A DNA stretch of 64,000 nucleotides from Xanthobacteraceae bacterium (GTDB taxonomy: Bacteria > Pseudomonadota > Alphaproteobacteria > Rhizobiales > Xanthobacteraceae), in contig JAQSWY010000011.1 of NCBI GenBank assembly GCA_029266425.1, positions 124,001 to 188,000 on the forward strand, written 5' to 3'. Every line of letters begins with the position of its first letter. Position 1 is the first letter of the stretch. Shown piece by piece: positions 53,794 through 64,000 of this stretch. The notes below the pieces were generated by a model that was given only the letters and a program-made list of their open reading frames with translations, did no database searches and had not been told where the DNA came from. The position numbers and the translations under genes are program-made.

Positions 53794-55407
53794 ATGCGGC
53801 TTCCATTTCGTTTCGCGGCCGCGCTCGTCTTGGGGCTGGCGCTGCTTGTTGCCCTCCAGCCGTTCAATGCCCAGGCGGGCCCCTATGAGGACGCCCTCGC
53901 GAAATTCACCACCGACTCCTATGCCGACACCTTCGCCGGCGTCGGTGAGCTGGTCACCAGCGGCCATGACAGCGCCGGCAGCGTCGTCGCCGCGCTGGGT
54001 GATGGCCGGCTGCTGTTCGACCCCGCCAGCAAGCTCGTCTTCATCAAGGGTGCGGACGGCACCCTGACCGACGCCGCTACTGGCGCCGCATCCACCGTCG
54101 ATGCCGCGAGCCTGAAGACGGTGCGCGCCAACAACCGCGTGCGCGGCGCCATCGCGGCCGCGAGCGGCGCGCTCTCGCTGATGGCTCCCGATCCCGCCAG
54201 GCGGCTTGAGGCCGCAGCCTCGGTGTTCAAGTCGCGCGATGCCGCGACGCTGCCGGCGCTCGAGATCGCGCTGTCGAAGGAGACCGATCCCACGGTGAAG
54301 GCGGCGATGCAGGAAGCCCGCGCCGCGCTCATCATCGGCAATGCCTCGGCGCCGGAGGCCGAACGCGTCGCCGCCGTCGCCACCATCGCCGATGCCGGCG
54401 ACCAGGATGCGCTGGCCATATTGCGTAATTTGCCGGCCGACGCGCCGGCCACGGTGAAATCCGCCGCGACCACCGCCGTCGCCGGCATCGAGCGCAACCT
54501 TGCGGTCTGGGGCGTGGCGCAGAATGTCTGGTACGGGCTCTCGCTCGGCTCGGTGCTGCTGCTGGCGGCGATCGGCCTCGCCATCACCTTCGGGGTCATG
54601 GGCGTCATCAACATGGCCCATGGCGAGATGGTGATGCTCGGCGCCTACACCACTTTTGTGGTGCAGGAGGTGATCCGCGGCTATGCGCCCGGCCTGTTCG
54701 ACTGGTCGCTGATCATCGCCATCCCGCTCGCCTTCATCATCACTGGGCTGATCGGCGTCGTCATCGAGCGCACCGTAATCCGCTTCCTTTATGGCCGCGC
54801 GCTGGAGACGCTGCTCGCCACCTGGGGCATCTCGCTGATCCTGCAGCAGGCGATCCGCACCATATTCGGCGCCAATAACCGCGAGGTCGGCGCGCCGAGC
54901 TGGATGTCCGGCACCTTCGATGCGGGTCACCTCTCCATCACCTATGGCCGGCTCTGGATCATTGTCTTCGCCATCCTCGTCTTCGTCGCGCTGCTCGGCG
55001 TGCTGCGGCTGACCCGTATCGGCCTGGAGATGCGCGCGGTGACGCAGAACCGGCGCATGGCCGCCTCCATGGGCATCCGCACCAACTGGGTCGACGCCGC
55101 CACCTTCGGCCTCGGCTCCGGCATTGCCGGCATGGCGGGCGTCGCCCTCTCGCAGATCGACAATGTCTCGCCCAATCTCGGCCAGAGCTACATCATCGAC
55201 AGCTTCCTCGTCGTGGTGTTCGGCGGTGTCGGCAATCTCTGGGGCACGCTGGTCGGCGCCATGTCGCTCGGCGTCGCCAACAAGCTCTTGGAGCCCTATG
55301 CCGGCGCGGTGCTCGGCAAGATCGCGCTGCTGGTGATCGTCATCCTGTTCATCCAGAAGCGGCCGCGCGGCCTGTTCGCGCTGAAGGGAAGGGCGATCGA
55401 AGCATGA
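53794..55407 (+). CDS. urtB: Urea ABC transporter permease UrtB
   Basis: The 537-residue permease has a signal-like start (RLPFRFAAALVLGLALLVAL) and a periplasmic N-terminal region of about 200 residues (ASSVFKSRDAATLPALEIAL repeats), then the LivH-type membrane domain from about residue 245: LSLGSVLLLAAIGLAITFGVMGVINMAHGEMVMLG, GLIGVVIERTVIRFLYGRALETLLATWGISLI and GSGIAGMAGVALSQIDNVSPNLGQ. This long architecture is typical of UrtB. It overlaps urtC by four bases (ATGA). Confidence 0.95.
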   Translation: MRLPFRFAAALVLGLALLVALQPFNAQAGPYEDALAKFTTDSYADTFAGVGELVTSGHDSAGSVVAALGDGRLLFDPASKLVFIKGADGTLTDAATGAASTVDAASLKTVRANNRVRGAIAAASGALSLMAPDPARRLEAAASVFKSRDAATLPALEIALSKETDPTVKAAMQEARAALIIGNASAPEAERVAAVATIADAGDQDALAILRNLPADAPATVKSAATTAVAGIERNLAVWGVAQNVWYGLSLGSVLLLAAIGLAITFGVMGVINMAHGEMVMLGAYTTFVVQEVIRGYAPGLFDWSLIIAIPLAFIITGLIGVVIERTVIRFLYGRALETLLATWGISLILQQAIRTIFGANNREVGAPSWMSGTFDAGHLSITYGRLWIIVFAILVFVALLGVLRLTRIGLEMRAVTQNRRMAASMGIRTNWVDAATFGLGSGIAGMAGVALSQIDNVSPNLGQSYIIDSFLVVVFGGVGNLWGTLVGAMSLGVANKLLEPYAGAVLGKIALLVIVILFIQKRPRGLFALKGRAIEA

Positions 55408-56555
55408 GCACGCCCAACACGGCCATTCCCGCACTGCTCGGCACCAGCGGACGCATCTTCCTCGCGATCGTGATCGGCGCGGCTATCCTCGTCCCGGCGC
55501 TGAACCTCCTCACCGCGCCGGATTCCGCCTTGCACGTGCCGACCTATGTGATGGCGCTGCTCGGCAAATATCTCTGCTACGCACTGCTCGCGCTCTCGGT
55601 CGATCTGATCTGGGGCTATGTCGGTATCCTCTCGCTCGGCCACGGCGCCTTCTTCGCGCTCGGCGGCTATGCGATGGGCATGTATCTCATGCGCCAGATC
55701 GGCACCCGCGGCGTCTATGGCGATCCGGTGCTGCCGGATTTCATGGTGTTCCTGAACTGGAAGGAACTGCCGTGGTTCTGGTACGGCTTCGACTGGTTCC
55801 CGTTTGCCGCGCTCATGGTGTTGCTGGCGCCGGGCATCCTCGCTCTGGTGTTCGGCTGGTTCGCCTTCCGCTCGCGCGTCACCGGCGTGTATCTGTCGAT
55901 CATCACCCAGGCGATGACCTTCGCGCTGCTGCTCGCCTTCTTCCGCAACGATATGGGCTTCGGCGGCAATAACGGCCTGACCGATTTCAAGGACATACTC
56001 GGGTTCAATATCCAGGCCGACGGCACGCGCGCCGTGCTGTTCGCGCTTTCCGCGCTGGCGCTCGCCGGCGGCTATGTGCTGTGCCGCTATCTGGTGCGCT
56101 CGCATTTCGGCAAGGTGCTGATCGCCATCCGCGACGCCGAGACCCGGGTGCGCTTCACCGGATATCGCGCGGAGAACTACAAGCTGGTCGCGTTCGTGGT
56201 GTCGGCCTGCCTCGCCGGCATTGCCGGGGCGCTCTATGTGCCGCAGGTCGGCATCATCAATCCCAGCGAATTCTCGCCCGCCAACTCCATCGAGATCATC
56301 GTCTGGGTGGCGGTCGGCGGGCGCGGCACGCTTGCCGGCGCGGCGCTCGGCGCGGTGCTGGTGAACTATGCCAAGACCTATTTCACCTCCGGTTTCCTCG
56401 CACCCTACTGGCTGTTCATGCTGGGCGGACTGTTCGTCGCGGTGACGCTGTTCCTGCCCAAGGGCATTCTCGGCACCTTCCTGGAATGGCGGGCCAAGCG
56501 CCAGCCGTCGCCCGATGTGCTGCCCGAGGCGGCCGAACCCAAACCGGCCGAATGA
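55404..56555 (+). CDS. urtC: Urea ABC transporter permease UrtC
   Basis: The 383-residue LivM-type permease pairs with UrtB in the inner membrane. The opening helices include LLGKYLCYALLALSVDLIWGYVGILSLGHGAFFALGGYAMGMY (about residues 52-95), and the core has GVYLSIITQAMTFALLLAFFRNDMGFGGNNGLTDF near 165-195. The C-terminal segment LGGLFVAVTLFLPKGILGTF is standard. Start codon ATG 55404 overlaps the urtB stop. Ten bases separate it from urtD. Confidence 0.95.
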   Translation: MSTPNTAIPALLGTSGRIFLAIVIGAAILVPALNLLTAPDSALHVPTYVMALLGKYLCYALLALSVDLIWGYVGILSLGHGAFFALGGYAMGMYLMRQIGTRGVYGDPVLPDFMVFLNWKELPWFWYGFDWFPFAALMVLLAPGILALVFGWFAFRSRVTGVYLSIITQAMTFALLLAFFRNDMGFGGNNGLTDFKDILGFNIQADGTRAVLFALSALALAGGYVLCRYLVRSHFGKVLIAIRDAETRVRFTGYRAENYKLVAFVVSACLAGIAGALYVPQVGIINPSEFSPANSIEIIVWVAVGGRGTLAGAALGAVLVNYAKTYFTSGFLAPYWLFMLGGLFVAVTLFLPKGILGTFLEWRAKRQPSPDVLPEAAEPKPAE

Positions 56556-56565
56556 GGAGGCGGAC

Positions 56566-57375
56566 ATGAGCGACATTGCCACGCTGGATCCGCCCGTCGA
56601 GCACGAAGCGCGGGCCATCAGCGACAGGAGCCTCACCGAGGCGCTGCTCTATCTCAACGACGTGACCGTCACTTTCGACGGCTTCCGCGCGCTGAACGCG
56701 CTGTCCTTCACCGTCGATCCCGGCGAGATGCGCGCCATCATCGGCCCGAACGGCGCCGGCAAGACGACGATGATGGACGTCATCACCGGCAAGACGCGGC
56801 CCGACCGCGGCGACGTGCTGTTCGCCGGCACGGTCGACCTCACCAAGCTCGACGAGACGCAGATCTGCACCCTCGGCATCGGCCGTAAGTTCCAGAAGCC
56901 GACCGTGTTCGAGAGCCACACGGTGATCGACAATCTGCGCCTTGCCCTTAAGGGGCAGCGCGGCGCACTCGCCAACATCTTCCAAAAGGAGACCGGCGCG
57001 CAGCGTGACCGCATCGACGAGATCTTCGCGACCATCAAGCTCTCCGACCATCGCAACCGGCTGGGGGGCGCGCTCTCGCACGGCCAGAAGCAATGGCTGG
57101 AGATCGGCATGCTGCTGGCGCAGGACCCCAAGCTCCTGCTCGTCGACGAGCCGGTCGCCGGCATGACCGATGCCGAGACCGCGCAGACCGCGGAATTGCT
57201 GCGCTCCATCCACGACAGCGGCCATTCTGTGGTGGTGGTCGAGCACGACATGACCTTCGTGCGCGACCTCGGGGTCAAGGTGATGTGCCTGCACGAAGGC
57301 TCGGTGCTGGCGGAAGGCACGCTCGACCAGGTCAGCGCCAATGAGCGCGTCATCGAAGTCTATCTGGGGCGCTGA
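56566..57375 (+). CDS. urtD: Urea ABC transporter ATPase UrtD
   Basis: The 269-residue LivG-type ATPase powers urea uptake. Walker A is GPNGAGKTT near residue 62, the UrtD family stretch GRKFQKPTVFESHTVIDNL near 107, the signature LSHGQKQWLEIGMLL (a Q-rich variant with LSHGQK) near 167 and Walker B LLLVDEPVAGMTD near 187. VVEHDMTFV follows as the switch. The N-terminal 25 residues are a family leader. ATG 56566 follows GAGGAGG. Confidence 0.95.
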   Translation: MSDIATLDPPVEHEARAISDRSLTEALLYLNDVTVTFDGFRALNALSFTVDPGEMRAIIGPNGAGKTTMMDVITGKTRPDRGDVLFAGTVDLTKLDETQICTLGIGRKFQKPTVFESHTVIDNLRLALKGQRGALANIFQKETGAQRDRIDEIFATIKLSDHRNRLGGALSHGQKQWLEIGMLLAQDPKLLLVDEPVAGMTDAETAQTAELLRSIHDSGHSVVVVEHDMTFVRDLGVKVMCLHEGSVLAEGTLDQVSANERVIEVYLGR

Positions 57376-57381
57376 CGCATC

Positions 57382-58077
57382 ATGCTCGAAGTCAAGGACA
57401 TCAACCTGTTCTACGGCGCCGCCCAGGCGCTGCGCGGCGTCTCGCTCAAAGCAGAGGCCGGCAAGGTGACCTGCGTGCTCGGGCGCAACGGCGTCGGCAA
57501 GACCAGCCTGATGCGCGCCATCGTCGGCCAGGCGCCGGTCGCCAAGGGCGCCATCCATTTCAATGGCGCCGACATCACCACCATGGCGCCGGCCGAGCGT
57601 GCGCGCCGCGGCATCGCTTTCGTGCCTCAGGGCCGCGAGATCTTCCCGCTGCTCACCGTCGCCGAGAACCTGGAAACCGGCTTCGCGCCGCTGAAGCGCA
57701 GCGAGCGCGAGATACCGGACGATGTGTTCTCGCTGTTTCCGGTTCTGGATTCCATGCTGCGCCGGCGCGGCGGCGATCTCTCCGGCGGCCAGCAGCAGCA
57801 GCTCGCCATCGGCCGGGCGCTGGTGATGCGGCCCAAGGTGCTGGTGCTGGACGAGCCGACCGAGGGCATCCAGCCCTCCATCATCAAGGACATCGGCAAC
57901 GCCATCCGCTATCTCCGCTCCAAGGGCGATATGGCGATCGTGCTGGTCGAGCAGTATTTCGACTTCGCCAAGGAGCTCGCCGACCATTTCATCGTGATGG
58001 AGCGCGGCGCGGTGGTGATGTCAGGCGACGGCGCGGCGCTCGAGGATCCGGATGTACGCAACCGCATTGCCGTCTGA
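57382..58077 (+). CDS. urtE: Urea ABC transporter ATPase UrtE
   Basis: The 231-residue LivF-type ATPase pairs with UrtD. Walker A is GRNGVGKTS near residue 36, the signature LSGGQQQQLAIGRAL near 134 and Walker B VLVLDEPTEGIQPS near 155. The first residues MLEVKDINLFYGAAQAL are typical of UrtE. Its start is seven bases after the urtD stop, and its end overlaps the ureD start by 26 bases, which places the urease genes in the same operon. Confidence 0.95.
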   Translation: MLEVKDINLFYGAAQALRGVSLKAEAGKVTCVLGRNGVGKTSLMRAIVGQAPVAKGAIHFNGADITTMAPAERARRGIAFVPQGREIFPLLTVAENLETGFAPLKRSEREIPDDVFSLFPVLDSMLRRRGGDLSGGQQQQLAIGRALVMRPKVLVLDEPTEGIQPSIIKDIGNAIRYLRSKGDMAIVLVEQYFDFAKELADHFIVMERGAVVMSGDGAALEDPDVRNRIAV

Positions 58078-58939
58078 TCGCGTCCCGTCCGTGCGCGTGC
58101 CGGCTACCCAGATCCCGGCGGATCTCCGCTCGCGCGGCCGCGTCCTAGTCGAGGCGCTCGCGCTCGGCGAGCGCACCGTGCTCGGTCGGCTGGAGGAAGA
58201 GGGGCCGAGCCGCGCCCGCTTCCCGCGCTCCGGCAAGCGCGGCGCCTCGCTGGAAGCCGTGCTCATCAACACCGGCGGCGGCATCGCTGGCGGCGACGCA
58301 TCGGCAACGCACTTGATCGCGCGCTCGGGCGCGCATCTGGTGGCGACGACGCAGGCGGCGGAGAAGGTCTATCGCTCCGACGGCGCAACCTCGAAGATCG
58401 ATGTCGAACTCGTGGTCGAGACGGGCGCCCGGCTCGACTGGCTGCCGCAATGGACCATCCTGTTCGACGAGGCCCGCGTCGCGCGGACCATCTCCGCCGA
58501 GATCGCCGAGGATGCCCGCCTGCTGCTGGTGGAGGCCGTCGCGCTCGGTCGCATTGCCCGCGGCGAGCGCTTTGCTGCGGGCATGCTCACCGATCGCTGG
58601 CGTATCCGCCGCGGCGGTCGTCTCATCTACGCCGACGGCCTGCGCCTCGATGGCGATAGCGCGGCGCTGCTCGACCGTCCGGTGATCGCCTCCGGCGCAG
58701 CGGCGCTCGCCACCGTGCTGCTGGTGGCAAGCGATGCCGAGGCGCGGCTGGAGGCGGTGCGCGAGGCGCTTGGCCTGCCGGACACGCTCCCGCCCGGCCT
58801 CGAGGCCGGCGCCAGCGCCTGGGACGGCATGCTCTCGGTCCGCCTGCTGGGGCGGGACAATGCCGTGCTGGACAGCGCGCTGCGCCGCATGATCGGCGAA
58901 TTGGGGATAGAAGACCCGCCACGCATCTGGCACTCCTGA
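58052..58939 (+). CDS. ureD: Urease accessory protein UreD
   Basis: UreD forms the docking part of the UreDFG complex that delivers nickel to apo-urease. The 295-residue protein shows NTGGGIAGGDASATHLI near residue 72, a QAAEKVYRSDGAT segment near 103, and LPQWTILFDEARVAR near 133. The conserved MLTDRWRIRRGGRLIYADGL stretch is near 178. The start at ATG 58052 lies inside urtE; later in-frame starts are possible but this gives the usual length. The end is 45 bases before ureAB. Confidence 0.92.
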   Translation: MYATALPSDRVPSVRVPATQIPADLRSRGRVLVEALALGERTVLGRLEEEGPSRARFPRSGKRGASLEAVLINTGGGIAGGDASATHLIARSGAHLVATTQAAEKVYRSDGATSKIDVELVVETGARLDWLPQWTILFDEARVARTISAEIAEDARLLLVEAVALGRIARGERFAAGMLTDRWRIRRGGRLIYADGLRLDGDSAALLDRPVIASGAAALATVLLVASDAEARLEAVREALGLPDTLPPGLEAGASAWDGMLSVRLLGRDNAVLDSALRRMIGELGIEDPPRIWHS

Positions 58940-58984
58940 TGCTTGTTATCTGCCTCTGATCCGCGTGTTTCCGGAGATTTCCCG

Positions 58985-59605
58985 ATGAATTTGAGCCCCC
59001 GCGAAAAGGACAAGCTGCTGGTCGCCATGGCCGCTATGGTGGCGCGCCGCCGGCTGGAGCGGGGCGTGAAGCTCAACCACCCGGAGGCGATCGCGCTGAT
59101 CACCGATGTCGTCATCGAGGGTGCGCGCGACGGCCGAAGCGTCGCCGAGCTGATGAGCCTGGGGGCGACCGTGCTGACCGCCGCGCAGGTGATGCCCGGC
59201 GTCGCCGAGATGATCCACGACGTGCAGGTCGAGGCGACCTTTCCTGACGGCACCAAGCTGGTGACGGTGCACGAGCCGATCCGCGGCGCCCACGCCGCCA
59301 CTGTGCCCGGCGAATTGCTGCTGGAGGAGGGCGAGGTCGAGCTGCTCGCCGGTCGCGAGGTTATCGCGCTCACCGTCGCCAATACCGGCGACCGGCCGAT
59401 CCAGGTCGGCAGCCATTACCACTTCTTCGAGACCAATCCGGCTCTGCGCTTCGAGCGGGAGAAGGCCCGCGGCATGCGCCTCGCCATCCCCTCCGGCACC
59501 GCGGTGCGCTTCGAGCCCGGGCAGTCGCGCGAGGTAAGGCTGGTGGCGCTCGCCGGCAAGCGCGAGGTCTATGGCTTCCGGCAGGATGTGATGGGGAAGC
59601 TTTGA
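58985..59605 (+). CDS. ureAB: Fused urease gamma-beta subunit (UreAB)
   Basis: The 206-residue protein joins two normally separate urease subunits. Residues 1-100 are the gamma chain ([76 protein letters not shown]), and residues 105-206 are the beta chain ([39 protein letters not shown] and [21 protein letters not shown]). Fused gamma-beta subunits are known from Helicobacter and some alphaproteobacteria. The fusion is a single frame with no gap. It lies 45 bases after ureD and is followed by the toxin-antitoxin pair, not by ureC. Confidence 0.95.
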   Translation: MNLSPREKDKLLVAMAAMVARRRLERGVKLNHPEAIALITDVVIEGARDGRSVAELMSLGATVLTAAQVMPGVAEMIHDVQVEATFPDGTKLVTVHEPIRGAHAATVPGELLLEEGEVELLAGREVIALTVANTGDRPIQVGSHYHFFETNPALRFEREKARGMRLAIPSGTAVRFEPGQSREVRLVALAGKREVYGFRQDVMGKL

Positions 59606-59660
59606 GTTGCCTTGCGGTCGGGGAAGGTAAGGCATATCGTTATGGTAAGGAGATTATGTC

Positions 59661-59957
59661 ATGCCTTACGAGACCGACATCACCCTCACCAGCAAAGGCC
59701 AGTTCACCTTGCCGGCCGAATTGCGCAAGCGCTGGAACATGAAGGCCGGCGACAAGCTCCATGTTGTCCTGCGCGATGACGGCACTGCGGTCGTGGCACC
59801 GCGCCAGCCTAAGCGGTTTCTCGACTGGGCTCGGTCGATCAAGCCGGTAAAGCTGGACGAGCCATTGACGGACGCCGAGATCGACGAGGCCATCGGCCGG
59901 GCCATAGCCGAGGACTATGCCGAGAGCGAGCGCCGCAGCGGGGGGCGCAAGAAGTGA
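59661..59957 (+). CDS. AbrB/MazE-type antitoxin (VapB-like)
   Basis: The 98-residue protein has a swapped-hairpin AbrB DNA-binding domain at residues 4-48: YETDITLTSKGQFTLPAEL, then RKRWNMKAGDKLHVVLRDDGTAVVAP. The C-terminal half (DWARSIKPVKLDEPLTDAEIDEAIGRAIAEDY) is acidic and probably wraps the toxin. It would neutralise the PIN toxin encoded next and repress their common promoter. A weak AAGGAGAT ribosome site precedes ATG 59661. Its stop overlaps the toxin GTG start. The short gap (55 bases) after ureAB may hold the module's own promoter. Confidence 0.88.
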   Translation: MPYETDITLTSKGQFTLPAELRKRWNMKAGDKLHVVLRDDGTAVVAPRQPKRFLDWARSIKPVKLDEPLTDAEIDEAIGRAIAEDYAESERRSGGRKK

Positions 59958-60352
59958 TCGGCATCGACACGAATGTTCTCGTGCGACTGCTCGTGCGTGA
60001 CGATACGGACCAGGCGGATGCGGCCCTGGCGGCGATCGGCGCCTATGGCGCGGCGGGCCATCGCATCGTGCTCAATGCGATCAACCTTGCCGAGCTCGCC
60101 TGGGTGCTGCGCTCCCGCTTCGGCTTCGGCAAGCCGCAAATCCTGGAAAAGCTCATGCAGTTGCTCGACCAGGACGACGTGCTGGCTGTTCCGGAACGGG
60201 CCTTGCATCGCGCTGTCGCCGCCTGGGCCGAGGGGGGCGCCGGCCTGGCGGACTATCTCATCGCCGAGCTGAATGCCGAATATGACTGCGCCGCCACGCT
60301 CACCTTCGACCGCGAAGCGGCGAAGCACCCTGCCTGCGAATTGATCTCCTGA
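59954..60352 (+). CDS. PIN-domain toxin (VapC-like)
   Basis: The 132-residue PIN-domain protein is a metal-dependent ribonuclease toxin by family. It begins [17 protein letters not shown], and the acidic quartet is intact: Asp5, Glu47 (NLAELAW), Asp100 ([10 protein letters not shown]) and Asp119 ([10 protein letters not shown]). GTG 59954 overlaps the antitoxin TGA (GTGA), a normal toxin-antitoxin coupling. It stops 13 bases before ureC. The active site seems complete, so the toxin would work if freed. An inactive copy would be expected if the insertion had no function. Confidence 0.88.
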   Translation: MIGIDTNVLVRLLVRDDTDQADAALAAIGAYGAAGHRIVLNAINLAELAWVLRSRFGFGKPQILEKLMQLLDQDDVLAVPERALHRAVAAWAEGGAGLADYLIAELNAEYDCAATLTFDREAAKHPACELIS

Positions 60353-60365
60353 TCGGATTGCCGTC

Positions 60366-62075
<1,710 letters not shown>

Positions 62076-62114
62076 GTGAATGCGGGGCATCGCGACCGAG
62101 CAGGAGTTCCGCCC

Positions 62115-62804
62115 ATGATCCGCGCCAATGAGGTTCTTCCCGCCGGCACCTGGGATGCGGCCACCGCCGCGGACCGTGTAGTCCTGCCGCATGATGGCCG
62201 CCACCGCCGCCGCATCGCCATGCGCGGGCAGGGCGATGTCGTCTTCCTTTTGGACCTCACTGAAGCGACGCATCTGAAGGATGGCGACGGCCTCAAGCTC
62301 GATGACGGCCGCGTCATTGCCGTGGTTGCGGCCGAGGAGCCGGTGGCGGAGATCGTCGCTCGTGACCCCCACCATCTCGCGCGCCTCGCCTGGCACCTCG
62401 GCAACCGTCATGTAGCGGCGGAACTCCTGGCCGACCGCATCCGCATCGCCCGCGACAGCGTGCTGGAGGAGATGGCGCGCGGCCTCGGCGCCACCGTGTC
62501 CGTCGTGGAAGCCGCGTTCGAGCCCGAGGGCGGCGCCTATGAGGCGGCCGAAGCCCACGGTCACGAACATCACGCACACGACCACCATGCCCACGATCAT
62601 CATGAGCACGGCGAAGCTTGCGGCTGCGGGCATGATCACCACGATCACGGGCATCACGACCATGATCATCATCATGGGCATGATCACGACCATCATCATG
62701 GCCATGAGCCCGCCCGCGATGTGATTCATGTCCACGATCACGCGCACGACCACGACGATCATCACGGCCACGATCATAGCCACCATGCCCACCGGCACGG
62801 CTGA
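62115..62804 (+). CDS. ureE: Urease accessory protein UreE with an extreme His-rich tail
   Basis: UreE is the nickel metallochaperone that supplies urease. The 229-residue chain has the UreE domain in residues 1-145: VLPHDGRHRRRIAMRGQGDV, HLARLAWHLGNRHVAAELL and the C-terminal RDSVLEEMARGLGATVSVVEAAFEPEGGAY. About 40 of the last 82 residues are histidine, mostly as HDHH, HGH and DHHHG units, with a CGCG insert near residue 172. This is far longer than the short His tails of Klebsiella UreE and should hold many nickel ions. ATG 62115 follows CAGGAG. The tail overlaps the ureF start by 20 bases. Confidence 0.95.
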   Translation: MIRANEVLPAGTWDAATAADRVVLPHDGRHRRRIAMRGQGDVVFLLDLTEATHLKDGDGLKLDDGRVIAVVAAEEPVAEIVARDPHHLARLAWHLGNRHVAAELLADRIRIARDSVLEEMARGLGATVSVVEAAFEPEGGAYEAAEAHGHEHHAHDHHAHDHHEHGEACGCGHDHHDHGHHDHDHHHGHDHDHHHGHEPARDVIHVHDHAHDHDDHHGHDHSHHAHRHG

Positions 62805-63480
62805 GACGCCCGACCTGCTGCCGCTGCTGGTCTGGCTCTCGCCGGCTTATCCGGTCGGCGCTTTCGCTTATTCCCACGGCCTCGAATGGGCGGTGGAGAC
62901 CGGCGACATTCGCGACGCCGAGACGCTGAAGGACTGGGTCGCCGACCTGATCCGTCATGGCGGCCCGTTCTGCGATGCGGTGCTGCTCGCCCATGCATGG
63001 CGTGCGTTGCATTCCGGCTCCGACGCGGATTTGCGCGAAGTAGCTGAACTCGCGGCGGCCTTCGCGCCCTCGCGCGAGCGGCAGATGGAGACGCTGAACC
63101 AGGGTGACGCCTTCATGACCGCGACCCGCGCCGCCTGGCCGGCCCCGAGGCTCGACCGGCTGGCGGCGGCGTGGGACGGGCGTGTCGCCTATCCGGTGGC
63201 GGTCGGCGTCACGGCCGCGGCACATGGCCTGCCGCTTGCCTCGACGCTCTCGGCTTTCCTCACCGCGGTGGCGGCCAATCTGGTCTCGGCGGCGGTGCGG
63301 CTGGTGCCGCTCGGCCAGACCGACGGGAACCGCGTGCTGGCCGGCCTCGTCATCGAAGTGCGGGCGGCGGCGGAAACGGCGACGACCGTACCGCTCGATG
63401 CGGTCGCCGGCGCCACCTTGCGCTCCGACATCGCCTCGATGCGCCACGAGACGCAATATACGAGACTGTTCCGAAGCTGA
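62785..63480 (+). CDS. ureF: Urease accessory protein UreF
   Basis: UreF bridges UreD and UreG and gates nickel transfer. The 231-residue protein shows the family [29 protein letters not shown] segment near residues 13-42, the middle [14 protein letters not shown] near 105, [16 protein letters not shown] near 143 and the C-terminal [21 protein letters not shown] 62785 is preferred; the frame is open upstream inside the repetitive ureE tail, and a longer start would only add translations of that low-complexity DNA. It precedes ureG by 16 bases. Confidence 0.93.
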   Translation: MPTGTAETPDLLPLLVWLSPAYPVGAFAYSHGLEWAVETGDIRDAETLKDWVADLIRHGGPFCDAVLLAHAWRALHSGSDADLREVAELAAAFAPSRERQMETLNQGDAFMTATRAAWPAPRLDRLAAAWDGRVAYPVAVGVTAAAHGLPLASTLSAFLTAVAANLVSAAVRLVPLGQTDGNRVLAGLVIEVRAAAETATTVPLDAVAGATLRSDIASMRHETQYTRLFRS

Positions 63481-63496
63481 GCGGAAGGAGAGAGCG

Positions 63497-64000
63497 ATGG
63501 AGACGAGCGGACCGCTCAGGGTGGGTATCGGCGGGCCGGTGGGCTCTGGCAAGACTGCCCTGATGGAAGCGCTGTGCCGGGTCTTCCGCGAGCGCTACGA
63601 TCTCTGCGCCATCACTAACGACATCTACACCAAGGAGGATGCCGAGATCCTCACCCGCGCGGGAGCGCTGCCCGCCGAGCGCATCATGGGGGTGGAGACC
63701 GGCGGCTGCCCGCACACCGCGATCCGCGAGGACGCCTCGGCGAACCTCGCGGCGATCGCGGACATGCGCGCGCGCTTCCCGAAGCTCGACCTGATCCTCA
63801 TAGAATCCGGCGGCGACAATCTCGCCGCCACCTTCTCGCCCGAGCTCGCCGACATCACCATCTACGTGATCGACGTCTCCGCGGGGGAGAAGATCCCACG
63901 CAAGGGCGGTCCCGGCATCACCCGCTCGGACCTTCTCGTCATCAACAAGATCGACCTCGCGCCCTATGTCGGTGCCTCGCTCGAGGTGATGGATCGGGAC
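63497..64000 (+). CDS. ureG: Urease accessory GTPase UreG (cut by the window end)
   Basis: UreG is the GTPase that drives nickel insertion with UreD and UreF. The first 168 residues are present. The P-loop is [11 protein letters not shown] at about residues 11-21, the metal-binding CPH appears in [15 protein letters not shown] (the conserved Cys-Pro-His near residue 73), and the switch [17 protein letters not shown] and [17 protein letters not shown] motifs are intact. The full protein is about 205 residues, so only the last 35 or so are missing. GGAAGGAGAGAG precedes ATG 63497. Confidence 0.95.
   Translation, partial: METSGPLRVGIGGPVGSGKTALMEALCRVFRERYDLCAITNDIYTKEDAEILTRAGALPAERIMGVETGGCPHTAIREDASANLAAIADMRARFPKLDLILIESGGDNLAATFSPELADITIYVIDVSAGEKIPRKGGPGITRSDLLVINKIDLAPYVGASLEVMDRD

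Noticed and set aside
53719..55434. 571-codon minus-strand frame opposite urtB
   Set aside because: Composition (Asp, Gly, His, Arg rich) is typical of antisense frames; urtB is clear on the plus strand.
62560..62804. CRISPR-like or tandem repeat array in His-rich DNA
   Set aside because: The repeats are imperfect His/Asp codon runs inside the UreE frame; there are no regular spacers.

Overview
The window looks like chromosomal DNA of a GC-rich alphaproteobacterium of the order Hyphomicrobiales, most like a Xanthobacteraceae-type free-living bacterium. This is an inference from protein style, the alphaproteobacterial suf operon order (NifS-like gene, sufBCDS, sufT-like, sufA), a class I PHA synthase, a LL-DAP-type aminotransferase beside homoserine dehydrogenase, and abundant Rhizobiales-type intergenic palindromes. 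I saw no rRNA, tRNA, prophage, insertion sequence or CRISPR array.

Layout. 1-4200: end of an amino-acid-type ABC binding protein, tyrS, anmK, a small secreted protein and an alpha/beta hydrolase. 4260-12032: iron-sulfur assembly operon preceded by an Irr/ICE-like palindrome; its sufS carries an internal deletion plus frameshift. 12203-18877: TfoX-domain protein, MscS channel, DEAD-box helicase, Gre factor, LysE exporter, parE. 19127-26584: argC, phaC, a lipoprotein, aminotransferase, hom and glpX (amino acid and carbon metabolism). 26706-37960: small unknown proteins, hydrolases, two EamA exporters, a phytase-like protein, a homocysteine methyltransferase-like enzyme, two TetR regulators, recJ and a flavoprotein. 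38227-42936: K+/H+ antiporter, a frameshifted NTF2-like gene, a divergent TetR/SDR pair with AT-rich operators, and a small conserved protein. 43114-49492: a periplasmic iron-handling cluster (imelysin, multicopper oxidase, di-haem protein, imelysin, DUF1513). 49743-51982: outer-membrane beta-barrel and an aminotransferase. 52136-64000: a sigma-54 promoter driving urtABCDE and then ureD, fused ureAB, ureC, ureE, ureF and ureG (cut by the window end), with a vapBC-like toxin-antitoxin pair lodged between ureAB and ureC.

How it works together. The urt-ure block forms a nitrogen-scavenging unit: import of urea by an ABC transporter and hydrolysis by a nickel urease matured by UreD/E/F/G, with a very His-rich UreE tail as a nickel reserve. 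The iron cluster and the Irr-controlled suf operon are the two iron-linked modules: one captures iron in the periplasm, the other puts it into Fe-S clusters. Several families of 25-150 bp palindromic repeats mark gene 3' ends throughout; one family sits almost always just after a stop codon, and two copies carry a second palindrome at the same internal position.

The most notable points are the broken sufS, the toxin-antitoxin pair inside the urease operon, the ferroxidase-like enzyme inside the imelysin cluster with a long hairpin before its start codon, and the nested repeat elements.
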